Assembly: GCF_000224145.3 (NCBI RefSeq)
Contig: NW_004190506.2
Span: forward strand, 752,407 to 816,406
Reading direction: 5' to 3'
From: Ciona intestinalis
Lineage: Eukaryota; Chordata; Ascidiacea; Phlebobranchia; Cionidae
Length of the DNA: 64,000 bases
Made by a program: the position numbers and the translations under genes
The notes under the pieces: generated by a model
Told to the model about the DNA's origin: nothing
The model's input: only the letters and a program-made list of their open reading frames with translations
Database searches by the model: none
Shown here: piece after piece, positions 47,101 to 60,500 of the stretch
Position numbering within the stretch: position 1 is the stretch's first letter
How the letters are laid out: each line of letters opens with the position of its first letter

Positions 47101-50100
47101 CTTATTGATTGTAGTGTGCATAAACTGGAAAGCTTAGAAGATTGGGATTACATACAAGGACCCAACTTTTCATTGGAACAAGAGGATTTTTCTACCTTAG
47201 ATGAAAGGCTTACCAGTGCCTTCCAACATCTAATTCTACCCTTGGATTGGAACCTGCTTGGTGACCACGGTACGCACAAACAACAGCATTATTTACTGTT
47301 CATTGATTTTCATATCAAACTGTCAATAAATTTTTATGCTGTCAATTGTTTTTAATGAGGCAACATTGTTTACGACTGGATTTTCCAGCTAGGGATATTA
47401 TGGTATAATTTATTTTATAACCTCTTATAAATAACCGTTCTTTAAAATTTTATGACAGATGAACTGATTCCGCGTGAAACCCTTTTTCATTTCGCCGCTC
47501 GTCTTGGTTTATCCACCTTCGTTACTCTTCTTCTGGAAAAAAACGGAGCACAGGAGTGTTTGGCGTTGAGGAATAGACACAACGAACTTGCAGAATCGAT
47601 TGCTAGGGAGCGAGGATTTGAGGGACTTGCTGATCTTATAACAGAGTAAGTGTTGTGCTATTTGCTTAATATATGATGTAAGTTGTGCATGTGAGAACTT
47701 TCATTTAACTCCCGATATTTTATTTTTCGATTATATTGATACAAGCTTCTTATAACTAATTAAGTGCTATGTTATTTGTCGTATAATATGTAAATTATGC
47801 CTGAACTTTATTTACCTTTCAATATTTAATTTTTTGATTATTTTGATACAAGTCTATAGTGATATCACGGAAGGTCTAGTAATATTTTTTTTTAGTTTTT
47901 GGTAAAGGATTTAGTTTTCCCTTGTCTATTTGTGTAGCGTGACTAACTTGACCTTGTATTATGACTTTGCCAAGTTAGAACTACTCTCTGTACTTGGATT
48001 AGTTGGAAATGTATTGAGTGAGATTTAGTGGTGAGGTGATAAGTGGGAACAGAGATAGCAAAAGGTAGGAAAAGCTATTACTCTTTATCTGCGAATGACT
48101 TATGCTTGGCTGATACAATCTACTTTATGCTATGTGTTTGTAGTTAGATAATACAGCAGCTTAGGTGAAAAACAGTTTGATTTTAGCGATTTGTAGATGT
48201 CATAGTTTAAGCCTTTGCAGCAAGTAGCGAATACATAATGTTATAATGATGTATGAATGAACTTCAATCTCAGGTGCTTTGTTTATTTAGACTTTTTCAA
48301 TAAGATTAAACTTTTCACTATATATTCAAGATACACCAGTGCTGTAAAACTTACAATGTATTACTGGATCATCCCTATGCTTTCACCCATTTGAAATTAA
48401 TAAGTTTCTGTATTTAATAATGTTTAAAACGCATTTGAACGGTATGGTTGCGGTTACTGGTTCGCTCGCAATAAATACAACATGTAGAAACGAAAGCCCA
48501 TCTGTGTATATGTAGTTTGAGTGATTGAGTGTCTCCCACTCCAGACGATGCTTGCCCCAGGCTTACATTTCGTGATTAACAGCGCAATAGAGGAAATATT
48601 TGTCGCCTTTACAAGCTAATAGGACTCGCAATTCATGTTTCCATTTCCACATTCCATTTTGATGTCTGTATATTGACAAAATGAATTGGTTTAAATCTAA
48701 TATGAATATCACCTGAACTGTTATGCTGTAAAGATACAAAATGTATTTTGCAAAATCTACATTTTACAAATCTCTTTTTTTTTACAAAATTTCTTAAAGA
48801 AACATATTCTATTGTGGTTGCCATGTATATGTGTTATTGCTTCTCAAGACTCCCTAGAGTAATTGTAGCAGCCAAAATGTGCCATTCCTAAACATTAGTG
48901 GCAGTTGCTTCGTTCTCTAGCCAGTTGGTTGTTAAAAGTTGCATGCTTCACTGCACACAAGTGAAGTGTAATCATTCCTCTGTTATTTGGTATTGAGCAT
49001 AGCCTGTTGAAAAAAAGATTTTAAAAAATTATTTTTTGCCATTTTTCATCTTACTGCTCAGGGAAAAAAAAGAGTGCAAATACTACATGTAGCAATGTAG
49101 TATTAAAGTCCAGCTAAATTTATCATTCCTACAGTAAAATTAAGTTGTAACTTTTTCACCCCATGCAATCACAGTGGAGAGTAAGTGCTCTTGAAAACTG
49201 TAAGGTTCAATGAGTGGCCTTTAAACCATTGTCTGCGGAATTCTTTTGTGCCACATTATATTCAATCACCTTCCACCGACCTGTTTGTGTGTACGTGCCT
49301 TGAACATTTTCTTTCGCTTTGTCAAATCAGAAATACCGTTGGCATCCACAAATGGGCTAGCTACACACAGACTAACAGATAGTCCTATTAACTATAAAAA
49401 GTCCCTTTTTGAATTTATTGTTTGCAAGTTTTAGTTTGGTTCCAAACATTAAAAACAGCTTTTTAGTAAAGGACAACCCATAGAATGCTAAGTTTAAAAC
49501 GGTCTTATAACCTTGCAAACTATCATCAATTCTCATTTACTCCCACAGAATATTTCAAGTTGTCATGGGTGTCTAATTTTTACTGATTTAGCGGTAAACA
49601 CAAAAATGTATCAAATTTTCCTAATTTTGTTGAAGTACAGAGAAAAAAGTTAAACAACAAATAGGTGTAAAGTTTTAGTTGGTTTTAGCAAATGGATACA
49701 ATTGCCATCCTGCATTCTAATATTATATATTCATTACCTAAAATGCCCGCAAAATTGACCAAACATTCCAACTTTACAGTCCGCACGCACATGGTGTAAT
49801 TCGGTGGGAAAGCAAAGAACAAATAGGACCAACCACAGTGCTAAAACAACATAGTTTTGGAACCATATCTACTTCTTCACATCCTTATCTGGATACCTGG
49901 CCCCCTATAGGTAATGTATGAGTTAATTCGCTATAAATAACCACTTTAGAATTTCTTAAACATATTTCATGTATGGTATTACAACATGGCTGTTAAAGAT
50001 TTTTCTAAGAACCTTAAGTTACAATACGGTCTTGTTAACATAGTATTTACACATGTTTTTCAAATTGTTGAAATTATACCAATGCTTTGTTATTCTGAAA

Positions 50101-53100
50101 TAGTTTTATATTTCCTGTTTTTCCTTGTGTGTTAGGTTTCTGTAAAAATAGTAATAAAACCTTTATGATGTCATCCTGTCATATATATATATAGTTGCTG
50201 CTATAAGTCATATTACACTTGTTTGTAAAATGACTCTGGTGGCATTTATTTGCGACCCATTTTTGACATCCCATACAGGTTGTCTTTATTAGGGTAAATA
50301 ACAATAAAGTATCATTGCAAAACATCACACCATTTTATTTACATTTTAATCAAAACTTAGAAAAGGAAATTGAGGCTCTTACTGCAACCTCTCTCCCGCC
50401 GTCGAGCAGTCTTCCATTACGATACAATATGAATTCAACTTGGGATGAGGCATTAGAAGAAAGTCCGTCCTCTCGTACACAGTCCATGTTTCATAGCGAG
50501 AGCTACGATTCTGAGTTCGCTTCGCCAGATTCTTTGTTCCCACCTAGCTTTGAACCGGATTATCGGCAAAAATTAAAGGATACGCACAGAACAAGGGAGT
50601 TAGAGAGCACCAGTAGTAATGAGGTTCTTGGTAAGTTTAGATCCATTGTCATGTTTTATTGATTGACTGCAAATCAAAAAAATGTCTGCAAAACGTGGTC
50701 CAAGTACTAACTATTTAAAACTTTCTGTGTGTTTTAGGGCTTTAGTTTAAGCAAAGTTTAGTTTAGATTTATTGTCATCTTTTAATAGTCAAATCTGTTA
50801 ACTATTCGGAGCAAGGTACTGTGTGTTTTGAGGCACAGTTTTACTTGCTGTGCCCTATATTACGGTCTTACATGTTTGTCCTCAAATATGCCCACAATAT
50901 TTCAACAGCTGTGTTTTATTTGCAGCTGGAAACTTAAAACACTTGCAGGAGATCAGTGAAGAAATTCAATACTTGCGTCATAAAGATATTGAACGACTGA
51001 GACATGTAAGTCATTTAAACAATATGTTTGAAACAAAAGCTTAAAAAACTAAGGTCTTAACAAACTTCTGGGGTCTCACAGAGTATATAAATTTTACACA
51101 AATTATTGCATACATGTATATAGTATTAACTGTAAGAATCGCATTTTTAGGAGAACCAACTAAGTTAGAAGCAAAAATGTTTTGGATTCCCTGTTTTAAA
51201 CAATATGTTGTTGTTAACGTGTATTATAATATACAGGCAGGACCAAACGATGTAGCACGACTAAGCAACTCGTGTCCTGATTTAGCACAAGAGCACTCAG
51301 CACTTGTAGGAGGTAAGCACCAATGTGTAATTACGTATAAAGACTTAATTGCTATGTCTCAATGCTTTGATGGGTTATTATATTGGCCATACCTTATTGT
51401 ACCTTGTACTTATACTTTTGCTTGCTTTAGTGTGTGTACCTTCTTATAGTCTAGTCAAAACATTGGATTGGTCTGTGCTGTGGATATAAATATACACACT
51501 ATCAGTAGAATTGAAATCAATTTGAATACAGCTTAAATAAATGTACAAGAAGTCTTTACTGCTTCACTATAGTTTAACAGATGAAGGTCATAAAATTAAA
51601 TTCAATGCATTTATTACCCTTCCCATGAGGTGCCTACATTTATGAACTAAGCCGTATTATACTTTCACTTTAAATTTTTTCCAATATGATAAAATTTAAA
51701 TATTTAAGCTTTATTTAGCTTTTACCACCAATGCACACAGAATAAGAAAATTTAAATATAAATGGTTAGCTTTTATTTGTATGTTTACCTTAAACAATGT
51801 TCGTATAATTCATAATTGTATCAACGTCAGTCAGTGTATCAAGTTGCTATTTGGACAAATAGGAAAAAAACTGGAATTTGGCATTGTGTTTTGAAACGTC
51901 TATATATGGTGTAAACTATACAGAATAGTATGTAAAACACAGTTTACACAGTTTTCTGTATGTACGCAATTTGCTCATGTGTTTAAACAGTTTATACTCA
52001 TGTCCAGCTGTTAGTAGCACTTTTACCCTGCTAGACCACCCCTGCAAACGCATCCCGTTTTTCTTTTACATAATATTAATTATTCAGGCCCCAACCGCTT
52101 CGCCGGGAGAGCTCATCTTGCTCGCTTTATGGCTGGTTGCTTCGTCTCGTCGCACCTCGTTCTTTCCTCGTTCACCTTTGTCCCTGCCGCCCAGCTTTTA
52201 ATTCGCGTCGCTCTATCTCCATTTGACCCTGTGTACACACAGCAGATTCATTCAAGCGGCCCACGCTTTAGAACCGAAACTCCGCTGCGGAAATATAGAC
52301 CGCTAGGCCACTGGCCCACGAACGGTTCTTTATGAGCAGCACTTGTGTGCCACCGGATAGCCACAACACCTTTATATTGGTTCCACAGTGTGAATGTGAC
52401 TCGGCCTTCATTGTTAGTTGCTCGTAAAGTAGAGCTAATTCAAAAAGCTTTGCCGTCTTGATTTAACCCACGTTCTATTCAATTCCTGACACCCAAGATC
52501 TCGGTAAAATGGTGTTTACATAAAACTGGTTTCCACATCGGTTAATGTGACCTCAATTCGTTATACAACGCGCGGTAATACCTCTACATCTAATATCATT
52601 CGTAACACGTCTCAGAAGCCACACTTACGTCCGGCCTTGCCGCAAGTTATTACATTATCTCTCTAGGCGTTTTCCACGGCAATTTGTTCGTGGTTTTAAT
52701 ACAGTAGACGAATGTAAACACAGAAAACCACAGGCAATATAACCCAGCCGTTCTTATACCATCGCATCTGTCACATTAATACATAATATAATCACGCATA
52801 AAGTAACATACATGGTAACTCCTAAGCTGGCATGAGTTGTACGACCACCGTGTTATAACGACTGTCGTTTTTCGGCCACGCGAGGATAAAGCTATAGCTA
52901 TATTCCTTCATTTATTCATTTACATACATATTCCAGATGAAACATTGGATGACGTCTACGCTCCTCCCACCCCAGTGATGCCAAGAAATCGACGAGCTCT
53001 ACCTCCTGGTATAGCTGAGGAATTCCTGGAACCCCAGGTCGGATAATACAATTTTAAATTTATTTAAAAAAATCGTAATACAATTTTTATTTATTTCTAA

Positions 53101-56100
53101 AAATCGTAATTTTACGAATTTCCATTTCGAAAACCCACAAAAGCTTTTAAATTGAGCAGCTTCCCATAAACAAAGGCGACCTTTGCATATCTCACGAACG
53201 TATTGATGTATAGCATCGCAATCTGTGTGACTCACACAGAAAGTCATTAAAATCTTACTTTAACTTACCCGTATACCTGCGTTACAGGATGTAGAAGCAA
53301 CAGAAGATCTCCCGTCACCCTCAGGTCTCCACAGAAGACATAGTTGGCATTCATCGGAAAGTCTTCCGGATCAGGATGTGACGTCACCAGGGCTCCAAAG
53401 AAGGTAAAATTAAATAGTTTGTTTTTATGTGTACTGTTTATTATACGCTTAATTTAAGTTAAAAACTTGGCAATTTTTTTTACACATTCCGAATATGTGA
53501 GTTGTAAGACGTATACAAGAAACTCTTTTGGTATTTTAGTTTTGTTTTAAATTGTCTCTTGACGTTTTTCTTTAAACAAATATTTAATTTTCGTTTCAGA
53601 TTCAGTTTTCAGCACGACTCTAACGAAGAACTAAGCAAGGCCGAAGAAACAGAAGTGAGTTCTCTTTCTTTATAAATAATGTAGCGGGTTTATATCATAT
53701 GTAGCCATATAGGAATATATTTTATGTTCAACAATTGTAAGTTTATTTTCTCCTACTTTTTGTTTGTCGCTGTTTAGCTGTCTTAGTCACGAAGATGCTA
53801 TTTTATACTTGTGGTAGATCTATACACCGCAACTAAACGAACAGGTTGCTTTCACAGCTTAAGTCTGACAGATTAAAATCTTAGTGTCGATTTCCAAACG
53901 GTTATATCTTCCTGAGTAGAGCTAAAATGTGGATGTAATTTTCACTGATTTTCAATCTATTTTTCGTTTCCAATTTCAAATTACGTAGATATTATATATT
54001 ACTTGTTTTATAATTTACGTTAATATTACGTTATTTGCCCTAAGCAACACATACTTAATACTGACATTTTCACTGTTAATGTAATTCCCCACGTTTTAAT
54101 GTAACTTTACACGTCCAAATGCGTAGGTATTATATTAGCTATTTTATCATTTACGTTGTAATTACGTTTTTTTATCCCAAGCAACATATAGGTATTACAG
54201 TATGTCTTTACACTGCGTGGATATATGCTGGATACGAATTGTATAGCTTTAAATTTACTAGAACTACTACGCTGTTTATAAAAAAAGATGATTGAATTGT
54301 AACATGCAAGAGTATCTGTTTTGTGCATTCAACAACAAAATATAGTCTGCCATTTTTTTTATAACTGTCATCTGAATTCGCATAAAAACCTTGGTTATTA
54401 TTCATCCTTTTACAACAATATTTATTCAATCAGCCCCCAACGTCCATGGTGTCGCCCACCGTAGTACGACGAGCAGAGAAGAATAATATGACGATGTTTT
54501 CCGTCGTCGCTCCTTCAGTAACAGTCACTCAAGGTACAACTTACACTAACGATTATTTATCATAACGCATCGCATGCATAACTTCTTTAACCGTAACCTA
54601 AGCCATTTGCATTGCAATGGGTCTTTTACACTTAGTTACACGGTACACGTTTTTATACTATAGATAAATTTTATCAAACGGTATACGGTTTCTTATGTTA
54701 AAAAATAATTGCTGTTTAAATCGTTCATTATGTTGTGTGATAGTTTTCGATTTTTTTAGCAATTAATAACCACCTTTTAACGTCGTGAGGATACCGTTAT
54801 ATATTTTTTAAATGCTCTTTCTTTACTACCAATTGGGAAGATAATGGATTGTAAAAACATTGGCTATCGTTCACTAACCTCATACACAGCTTACTAGTGA
54901 CTCTCGTATACTTAGCATGAATAACATATGTTAACTGCTTGTACAATCTTATACATTAAACCATCTTACCCCAACCTAATATATATTAATGTAATTCACG
55001 GTCATTACCTTTATCCACAGCTCAACCGTTACAAAGTGATACTTCATTAAAAGTGGTGAGTTGAAGTTAATATACAATAAGTATGTTAACAGTTTAAAAT
55101 CATGGCAAAGTCTTCTCGAACGGTATGCGGGACGTTTTTTTATACTAAATAGGGGTTTGAAAAATACTTTTTACGTCATGCTTGGTAGTAGAAGTAGTTA
55201 AGTAACATTTTACTTAAAAACAATATTTTTCATCAATCTTGCAGCCGATCAAACAACGACCAAAAAGCATCTCCGAAAACAACAGCAATAACGTTGATGG
55301 ACTTGGGGATATGGGGAAGCCACCAGGTAAAACTATGTTAACTAAACCATTGTAACTTTTATAGATAGAAAAATAATGGCCCGCGATGAAGTCAGATATG
55401 CCGTATAGATCATTTCTTGATCAGCTTTAAAAAATGTTTTATTTAGAAAAAAAGATACAAAGATTATTTATGGATTACATTTAAATAAAAATTATACATA
55501 TATACATATGTTTTTAACTACATGTGTTACTTATTAATACCTATACAAGCCAATATATTTAGATCGTCGTTTCACCATCGCTGAAGGCATCATTACCGAG
55601 TAAGTAGCAACTGCTGCGTGTGCATGCTTACTATATTACAAGCTGCTCTTATGCTTGAACGTAAGGTGGCGCAATAACGCAATAAACGGCTGCTGTGGTT
55701 AGCGTAGATACTTCATATAACTCGTTTCATGCAATTAAACCGAATTAGAATCGGTGCTTTTATTGGTATATTAGGGTGGGGGAAGATAGGAGACTTTTTT
55801 AATATGTTATCTCCTATCTCATCCCATTTGGTAGTATACAAAGAATATTCAAAGAGTTAGAAATCCTATTGTTTAAAACACTTTCAGGATATTTGGATAT
55901 TATGTTCTAAAAGTGCCTCGTTTTCCCCACCCTACCATACATGCTGTGTTTGTGCACCTCATAGGGGACTACAGGTCAAAACTTATACCCCAAGGAAGGC
56001 CTATAATTACCTGCCCTTGTATTGAATGCTATGTTAGTTGATGGAAAATATAACTTTTAACTTGTAGTCCCGTATAATGTAGCTGCTATTTCATTTAACA

Positions 56101-57596
56101 TTGGTGTTTGGTTTTAACGTTCTTCATTATTCCATAAGCAAGTACATATAATGTCAACCATCGAAACACCATTTTATCAACACATGATCAACACACATAT
56201 ATATATAGTGGTTAGGGTCGTTGGGGGGGATGAGACACCTTTTCATTGTATTTTATCGTCCTTTTTGGTAGTAAATAAGAAACGTTTAAAGAATTATAAA
56301 ACTGTATCCTCACGACTTCCACAGACCGTTGTTAGTTGTTTAAAAAAACGATCAGGATATTTGGATATTGTTTGCTAAGGTGTCCCATCTTCCCCCGCAG
56401 TAAGATATGAACCGTATACCAATTAAAACACGCAGCACAAACCACTGTCTTTATTTCCCCACATGTGTGTACCATAATTATAATGGGTGCAGTGACTTCA
56501 ATGTAATTTCTTTTTAATTCCTTTCTTCGGCGATTCAGCGAACACCGGAGTTCAATGCTAGCACTGAAGGAGGTGCTTCGGAAACACGAGTACGTAAATA
56601 TTTATATAGCAATATACTGATAATTATACGCAATCTTTTGACTGAATTATTAAACAAACTTTTGTTTCAATTTACAATTTTTCATCGGCGCGTCATGATT
56701 TTACACATTTTCATTTGTCATAATATCACTGTACGGTCATTTTCATCCATCCATATACAAACGTAGAGTTCATACACATCACCTGCTATGTAGTTAACCT
56801 CCATCTAACGTCCAAACCTCCACTAATTTATCTTTTCTTCTCCGCTGGCTCCGTGCAGTGAGCCGGACGACCCGGAACCGATAAACTCACAACGGTTCGA
56901 CCTCCCGAATCCACAACTCACCTTAGCTGAGTTTCTGTCTGCGTGAGTCATGCATGCATCTCGGTGTGCCGTGTTTGATGCTACATGTCTTATGACAAAT
57001 GCATGTCCACACGTCTTTGTTTATTCCCATTCACTTTTGTTTATTCCTATTCACTTACCTTAACTAAGCAGTTCTTTGCACCGTGTTTTAGTAACAGTTT
57101 TTGGGTGGTAGTCACTAACTTTCGTTCTGTCTCTTCTGACCTCTAACTCTTAACCTGACTTTCCAATTAAAACGTTTTCATACGTCAGCCCTGCTCCCTT
57201 CTCGGATAAAGGAAACTCCCAGCACCCACCCCCTGTTCCCCCTAAACCCGCAAGCAAGAAGCTTCTCACTCGGAAAATGAGTTTTCTAGAAAAAATGCGC
57301 AACAGCACAAAGAACAAACCGAAGGTATATATACAGAACGTCAATCCGGAATATGTTTTTTTCTAGAAAAAAAGTGTAAAACGAATATTGAACTTTAGGA
57401 GAACAGCGATAATTAGTTTTGTATGTTAAATGTAAATTCATTCAAAACTTTTGGTATTTGTACATTCTTTACATACCTTTAATTTGTTTATATAATCCGC
57501 ATTAAAACGAATGGCATATTTTCATTCATTAGGTCAAAGTGAAGCAACTAGCGGAATTGAAATTCGGGATAAGCAGCAGACAATTAGATGAGGAAG
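44172..57596 (+). CDS. Rho guanine-nucleotide exchange factor, AKAP13/ARHGEF28 type, N-terminal half (partial)
   Basis: Exons: 44172-44204, 44333-44483, 46743-46878, 47115-47269, 47459-47645, 49780-49910, 50361-50630, 50926-51005, 51237-51312, 52937-53037, 53288-53403, 53600-53654, 54434-54533, 55021-55055, 55245-55326, 55563-55599, 56539-56589, 56859-56942, 57189-57324, 57533-57596; at least 693 aa, phases consistent. The N-terminus (MELLPTLAPVYGGG, VAFLPEDYVLPENIRAFAIF, LPLDWNLLGDHDELIPRETL, LFHFAARLGLSTFVTLLLE) resembles the ankyrin-like start of ARHGEF28 and AKAP13. A Ser/Pro-rich middle includes VARLSNSCPDLAQEH and LHRRHSWHSSESLPD; SHPYLDTWPP lies earlier. Near the end come PPPVPPKPASKK (SH3-ligand-like) and KMSFLEKMRNSTKNK. 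The C1, DH and PH domains that would activate RhoA must lie right of the window. An in-frame ATG at 44151 exists; 44172 has the better Kozak context and matches the family start. The 57596 donor (GTCGGT) is weak. Confidence 0.85.
45050..45310 (+). repeat. Diverged direct repeat in RhoGEF intron 2
   Basis: Two copies share TTACTTTATAATAAAGTTTC followed by TGCATTTTTCTG, at about 45077-45130 and 45228-45265. Similar surroundings (TAGTTTTAGTATGATTTCA and GTAGGTTTAGTGTATTCACA) lie before each. About 150 bp apart. Confidence 0.5.
52088..52335 (+). other. GC-rich open stretch: possible alternative terminal exon or SINE head
   Basis: After an acceptor (TTATTCAG) the sequence is open for 82 codons to a TGA, in the phase required by RhoGEF exon 9. 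It could therefore act as an alternative last exon. On the minus strand the same place reads GGGCCAGTGGCCTAGCGGTC, which looks like a tRNA-like box A, so a SINE head is the other option. There is no domain in the translation. Confidence 0.3.
52800..52928 (+). mobile_element. SINE-family 3' end in RhoGEF intron 9
   Basis: Shows AACATACATGGTAACTCCTA, GTGTTATAACGACTGTCGTT, GGCCACGCGAGGATAAAGC and CCTTCATTTATTCATT just before the exon 10 acceptor. Confidence 0.6.
54770..54980 (-). mobile_element. MITE M1, decayed copy in RhoGEF intron 13
   Basis: Remnants AACGTCGTGAGGATACCGTT, TTACTACCAATTGGGAAGAT and a terminal CCATCTTACCCCAACCTAAT are separated by unrelated sequence. Confidence 0.45.
55773..55933 (+). 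mobile_element. MITE M1, full copy in RhoGEF intron 16
   Basis: Starts AGGGTGGGGGAAGATAGGAG and ends CGTTTTCCCCACCCT. The interior has CATCCCATTTGGTAGTATAC and GGATATTTGGATATTATGTT. About 161 bp. Confidence 0.8.
56212..56398 (+). mobile_element. MITE M1, near-full copy in RhoGEF intron 16
   Basis: TTAGGGTCGTTGGGGGGGAT is followed by GAGACACCTTTTCATTGTAT and TTTTTGGTAGTAAATAAG. The end is GGTGTCCCATCTTCCCCCGC. A second copy of the family within 300 bp of the one at 55773. Confidence 0.75.
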
Positions 57597-60500
57597 GTCG
57601 GTTATATTTAATTGTTGGCTATTTAGTGACAAATGATCAATTATCTGTCGTATTTTTAAGTAGCTTTTGAGCCCGGTGACTGCGATGTAGGCGGTAATTG
57701 TTGTTTGTGGAGTGTTTTCTTTTGTAGGATTCTTAGGAACAATATTTGCGTTCAGAGCATAGTATTCTAACATAGTTCATAGGGATATTCCAAGCGTCGG
57801 GTTCTTTGTTAATGTATGTCAAATTCTCGTATAAATAGCTTCTGTTTTTGTCTTTGTTTAGCGGCAGCTTTTTTAGACCAGTCAGCGTTGTGTTTCAACC
57901 GCTGCTTTCCGTTCTATTGTTGTTGGAAAGTGCAGCGAAATTAACCGAAACACGCCTACACAATAGCAATGCTATTACTCAGTTGCTTATACAGCCGCCC
58001 GACGCTGAAAACCGCACAATTAAACCTACAGAGTGGTCACATTATACGCTTTATGTCACTCTACTTCTATTCAACAGCATACCACAAAGTGGGAATTGTA
58101 AAGTTGATATTTTTGTATCAAATGATCAATTTTGAACAGTGGTTGTATTACAGTAGAGGCACTTAACGTTTTCGACTCTTTTTCGCTTTTATTTGTTCAG
58201 TGCGTGTCTGTAAGTGTCAGACAAAGGTCTTGAGGCTCACAGATCATTGAACTGTGGTATATTTTCCATGTTTCCCCCTCTGATATACGTCTGATCTCTG
58301 ACACAAGATACACAAATGTTGGGAAACTGCGTCGTGTTATGAGAGTATCAAAACTTTCCCATGGCTACGTTTAATCGCCTATCGCTCAATCTCCGACTTT
58401 TACTTTGGTACACTTTCGCTTACATCATCTTTTAGTGGGAATGTAAATACAATATCGAGGTTAGAGTTAATTCGTATCTTTTACACATGTTCTCCCAAAG
58501 GTCGAAATCACTCTTGGTTATCTACGTTTATAACGAAACGAAATACGAACTTGGTTATCGGTCCACGTCCCACGGGGACTTTTACGGCCCTATTATAAAC
58601 CATTACAGAGTAAACACAGCGTATTATCGCCATTTAACTATTCTAAACACCTTTGAACACAATACAAAACATACTCAATAAACCTCTGCCAGCGTTCATT
58701 CTTCTTTATGCCCTTTCAAGTCCCGTTTCGGGATGTCAAGTTTTATTCACTTGAGACGCAGAATTCGGTCGTGCTGTGATAACGTGGTTAGGTACATCTA
58801 TCGTTTAACGAAGTTTGGTTCACTCCAACTGCGCCACCATTAAGCATAGCTCGTGTTCTTACATGTTGCAGACAGCCAGTTTATGTTACTGCCTCAGGAT
58901 TAACAGCTCTTACATAGGAGTTCGTTTAACTGTTATTTAATGTAACAACTTTGGCAGCAAAGAGATTTATTTTTAGTTTCGTGCGTCATTAGGTGGTTCG
59001 GTATTTAATATATGACGATGCATATTTTACGTGAAGACGTTGTCAGTAGTGAGTCATGCTTCAGAACGTATTTCCCCTCTGTGCTTGCCAAGTTATTGCA
59101 TTGCTTTTTTTATATTAGCAAACTATTAGCACGCACGCGAAGAATTAGTAGAAAACGAACGTGCCCTTTAATACTGATGCGAATGCATTTTTTCCCCTTT
59201 TTTTACCGGGTAGTAATAGGTTTTCATAATGAATAGCACATGCATGCCTAAAACCGGGCATGGTACTGTACTCTGACTTTAGTTATGTAATGACAGTGTT
59301 TAATTATTTGTAAACAGATTAGAAGCTCTATCGCAACAGGAAGCCTTGTACGGCACCACACGTATTATTTACACGCAAGCGTTTCGCTGCACTAGGCTAT
59401 AGAGTGCAATAACCGGACAGCTGCACTGCCAAACGCTTCTCATAAGCAGAAATTGCATCGCGAATCTACTGTGTATAAGCAGCTGTAAGCGGATATGATT
59501 GAATGATGGCGTAGTGTTAGTTATTAGGGGTTTACGCTTGTTATTGTTGTTTATATGGCGTGTAATAGTGATTTAATTACCAACAGTACAGTCGGTGTAG
59601 CGTACGTAGAATTAGCAGGGCGGTAGTTATTTCTTTGTGTCGACTATTAAAGCTTATTGTAGATTCTGTAGGCTTAATATGAATAATAAACCAAGACGTT
59701 GGTCTAGTTTTGTTTCCTCGACTTGAGCCTTTGTTCGAGTATTTAGAAAGTGTGTATATCAGTACAAGCAGCATAGTGGTTGCCGTATGTCGGTGTCGTT
59801 CTTTACAATCTCCACTGACGCACTGCGAGCTCGTGTTGGTCGATTGTTTCCGTTCGTTTTGCGCCGAGCGTCGCACTCGGTCTGAGTACTGGCCTGTTGC
59901 ATTGCCGCTTCACTATTATTAGTCCCTGATAGCTTCCGCGGCGCATGCAGAGTCGTTTGCAATCCAAGACTAGTTTTTACCAAACCTGCGCTCCCCAACG
60001 GCCACTCGCAGTTCAGCAAAACTAGAAATAGATTTGTTTTCCTTGCGTTGTCATATATTGGCCCGGTGTTCGTGCGGTGACTGTCTGTGGTTCCACCACT
60101 TTGACTGCAGCCTCAATTGCCGCTATCTCTCATTGCTCATGTTACCGTCTGGCTATTAAAAGTGTTTGCGCATTTCTATGAAATAGAGACGTATTACCAT
60201 ATACTCATATAGCAAGGAGGGACCTACGCGTGTGAACTTTGCGTGTTTCGCTTCATTTGAGGATAGAGTGTTAAACACGTCTGTTAGAAGTTGAGCGTGG
60301 CCGATTTTCTCGCTCCGGCTTTTCGTCAAAACAAAGCGCGCTGTTCGATATTATTTTAACAGTGCGAGGCGGGGAAGGCGTCGTCGATCACAGAGGTCGT
60401 TAATGAAACTTCAATTTGCCACGCCAAGTTATTTGCTTCATCGCTAGTGAGGGCGTCAGGTCAGTTAGTCCTACTTATCTGCCTCGTTCTGCCGCCAACC

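Noticed and set aside
52255..52335. Possible true tRNA gene on the minus strand
   Set aside because: Box A is plausible but box B (GGTTCTAAAGC) is poor and no cloverleaf with paired acceptor stem could be drawn. A SINE head is more likely.
59577..60019. Overlapping frames on both strands around 59.6-60.0 kb
   Set aside because: Open by chance in a less AT-rich stretch. No domain, and the two strands compete without codon-like bias.
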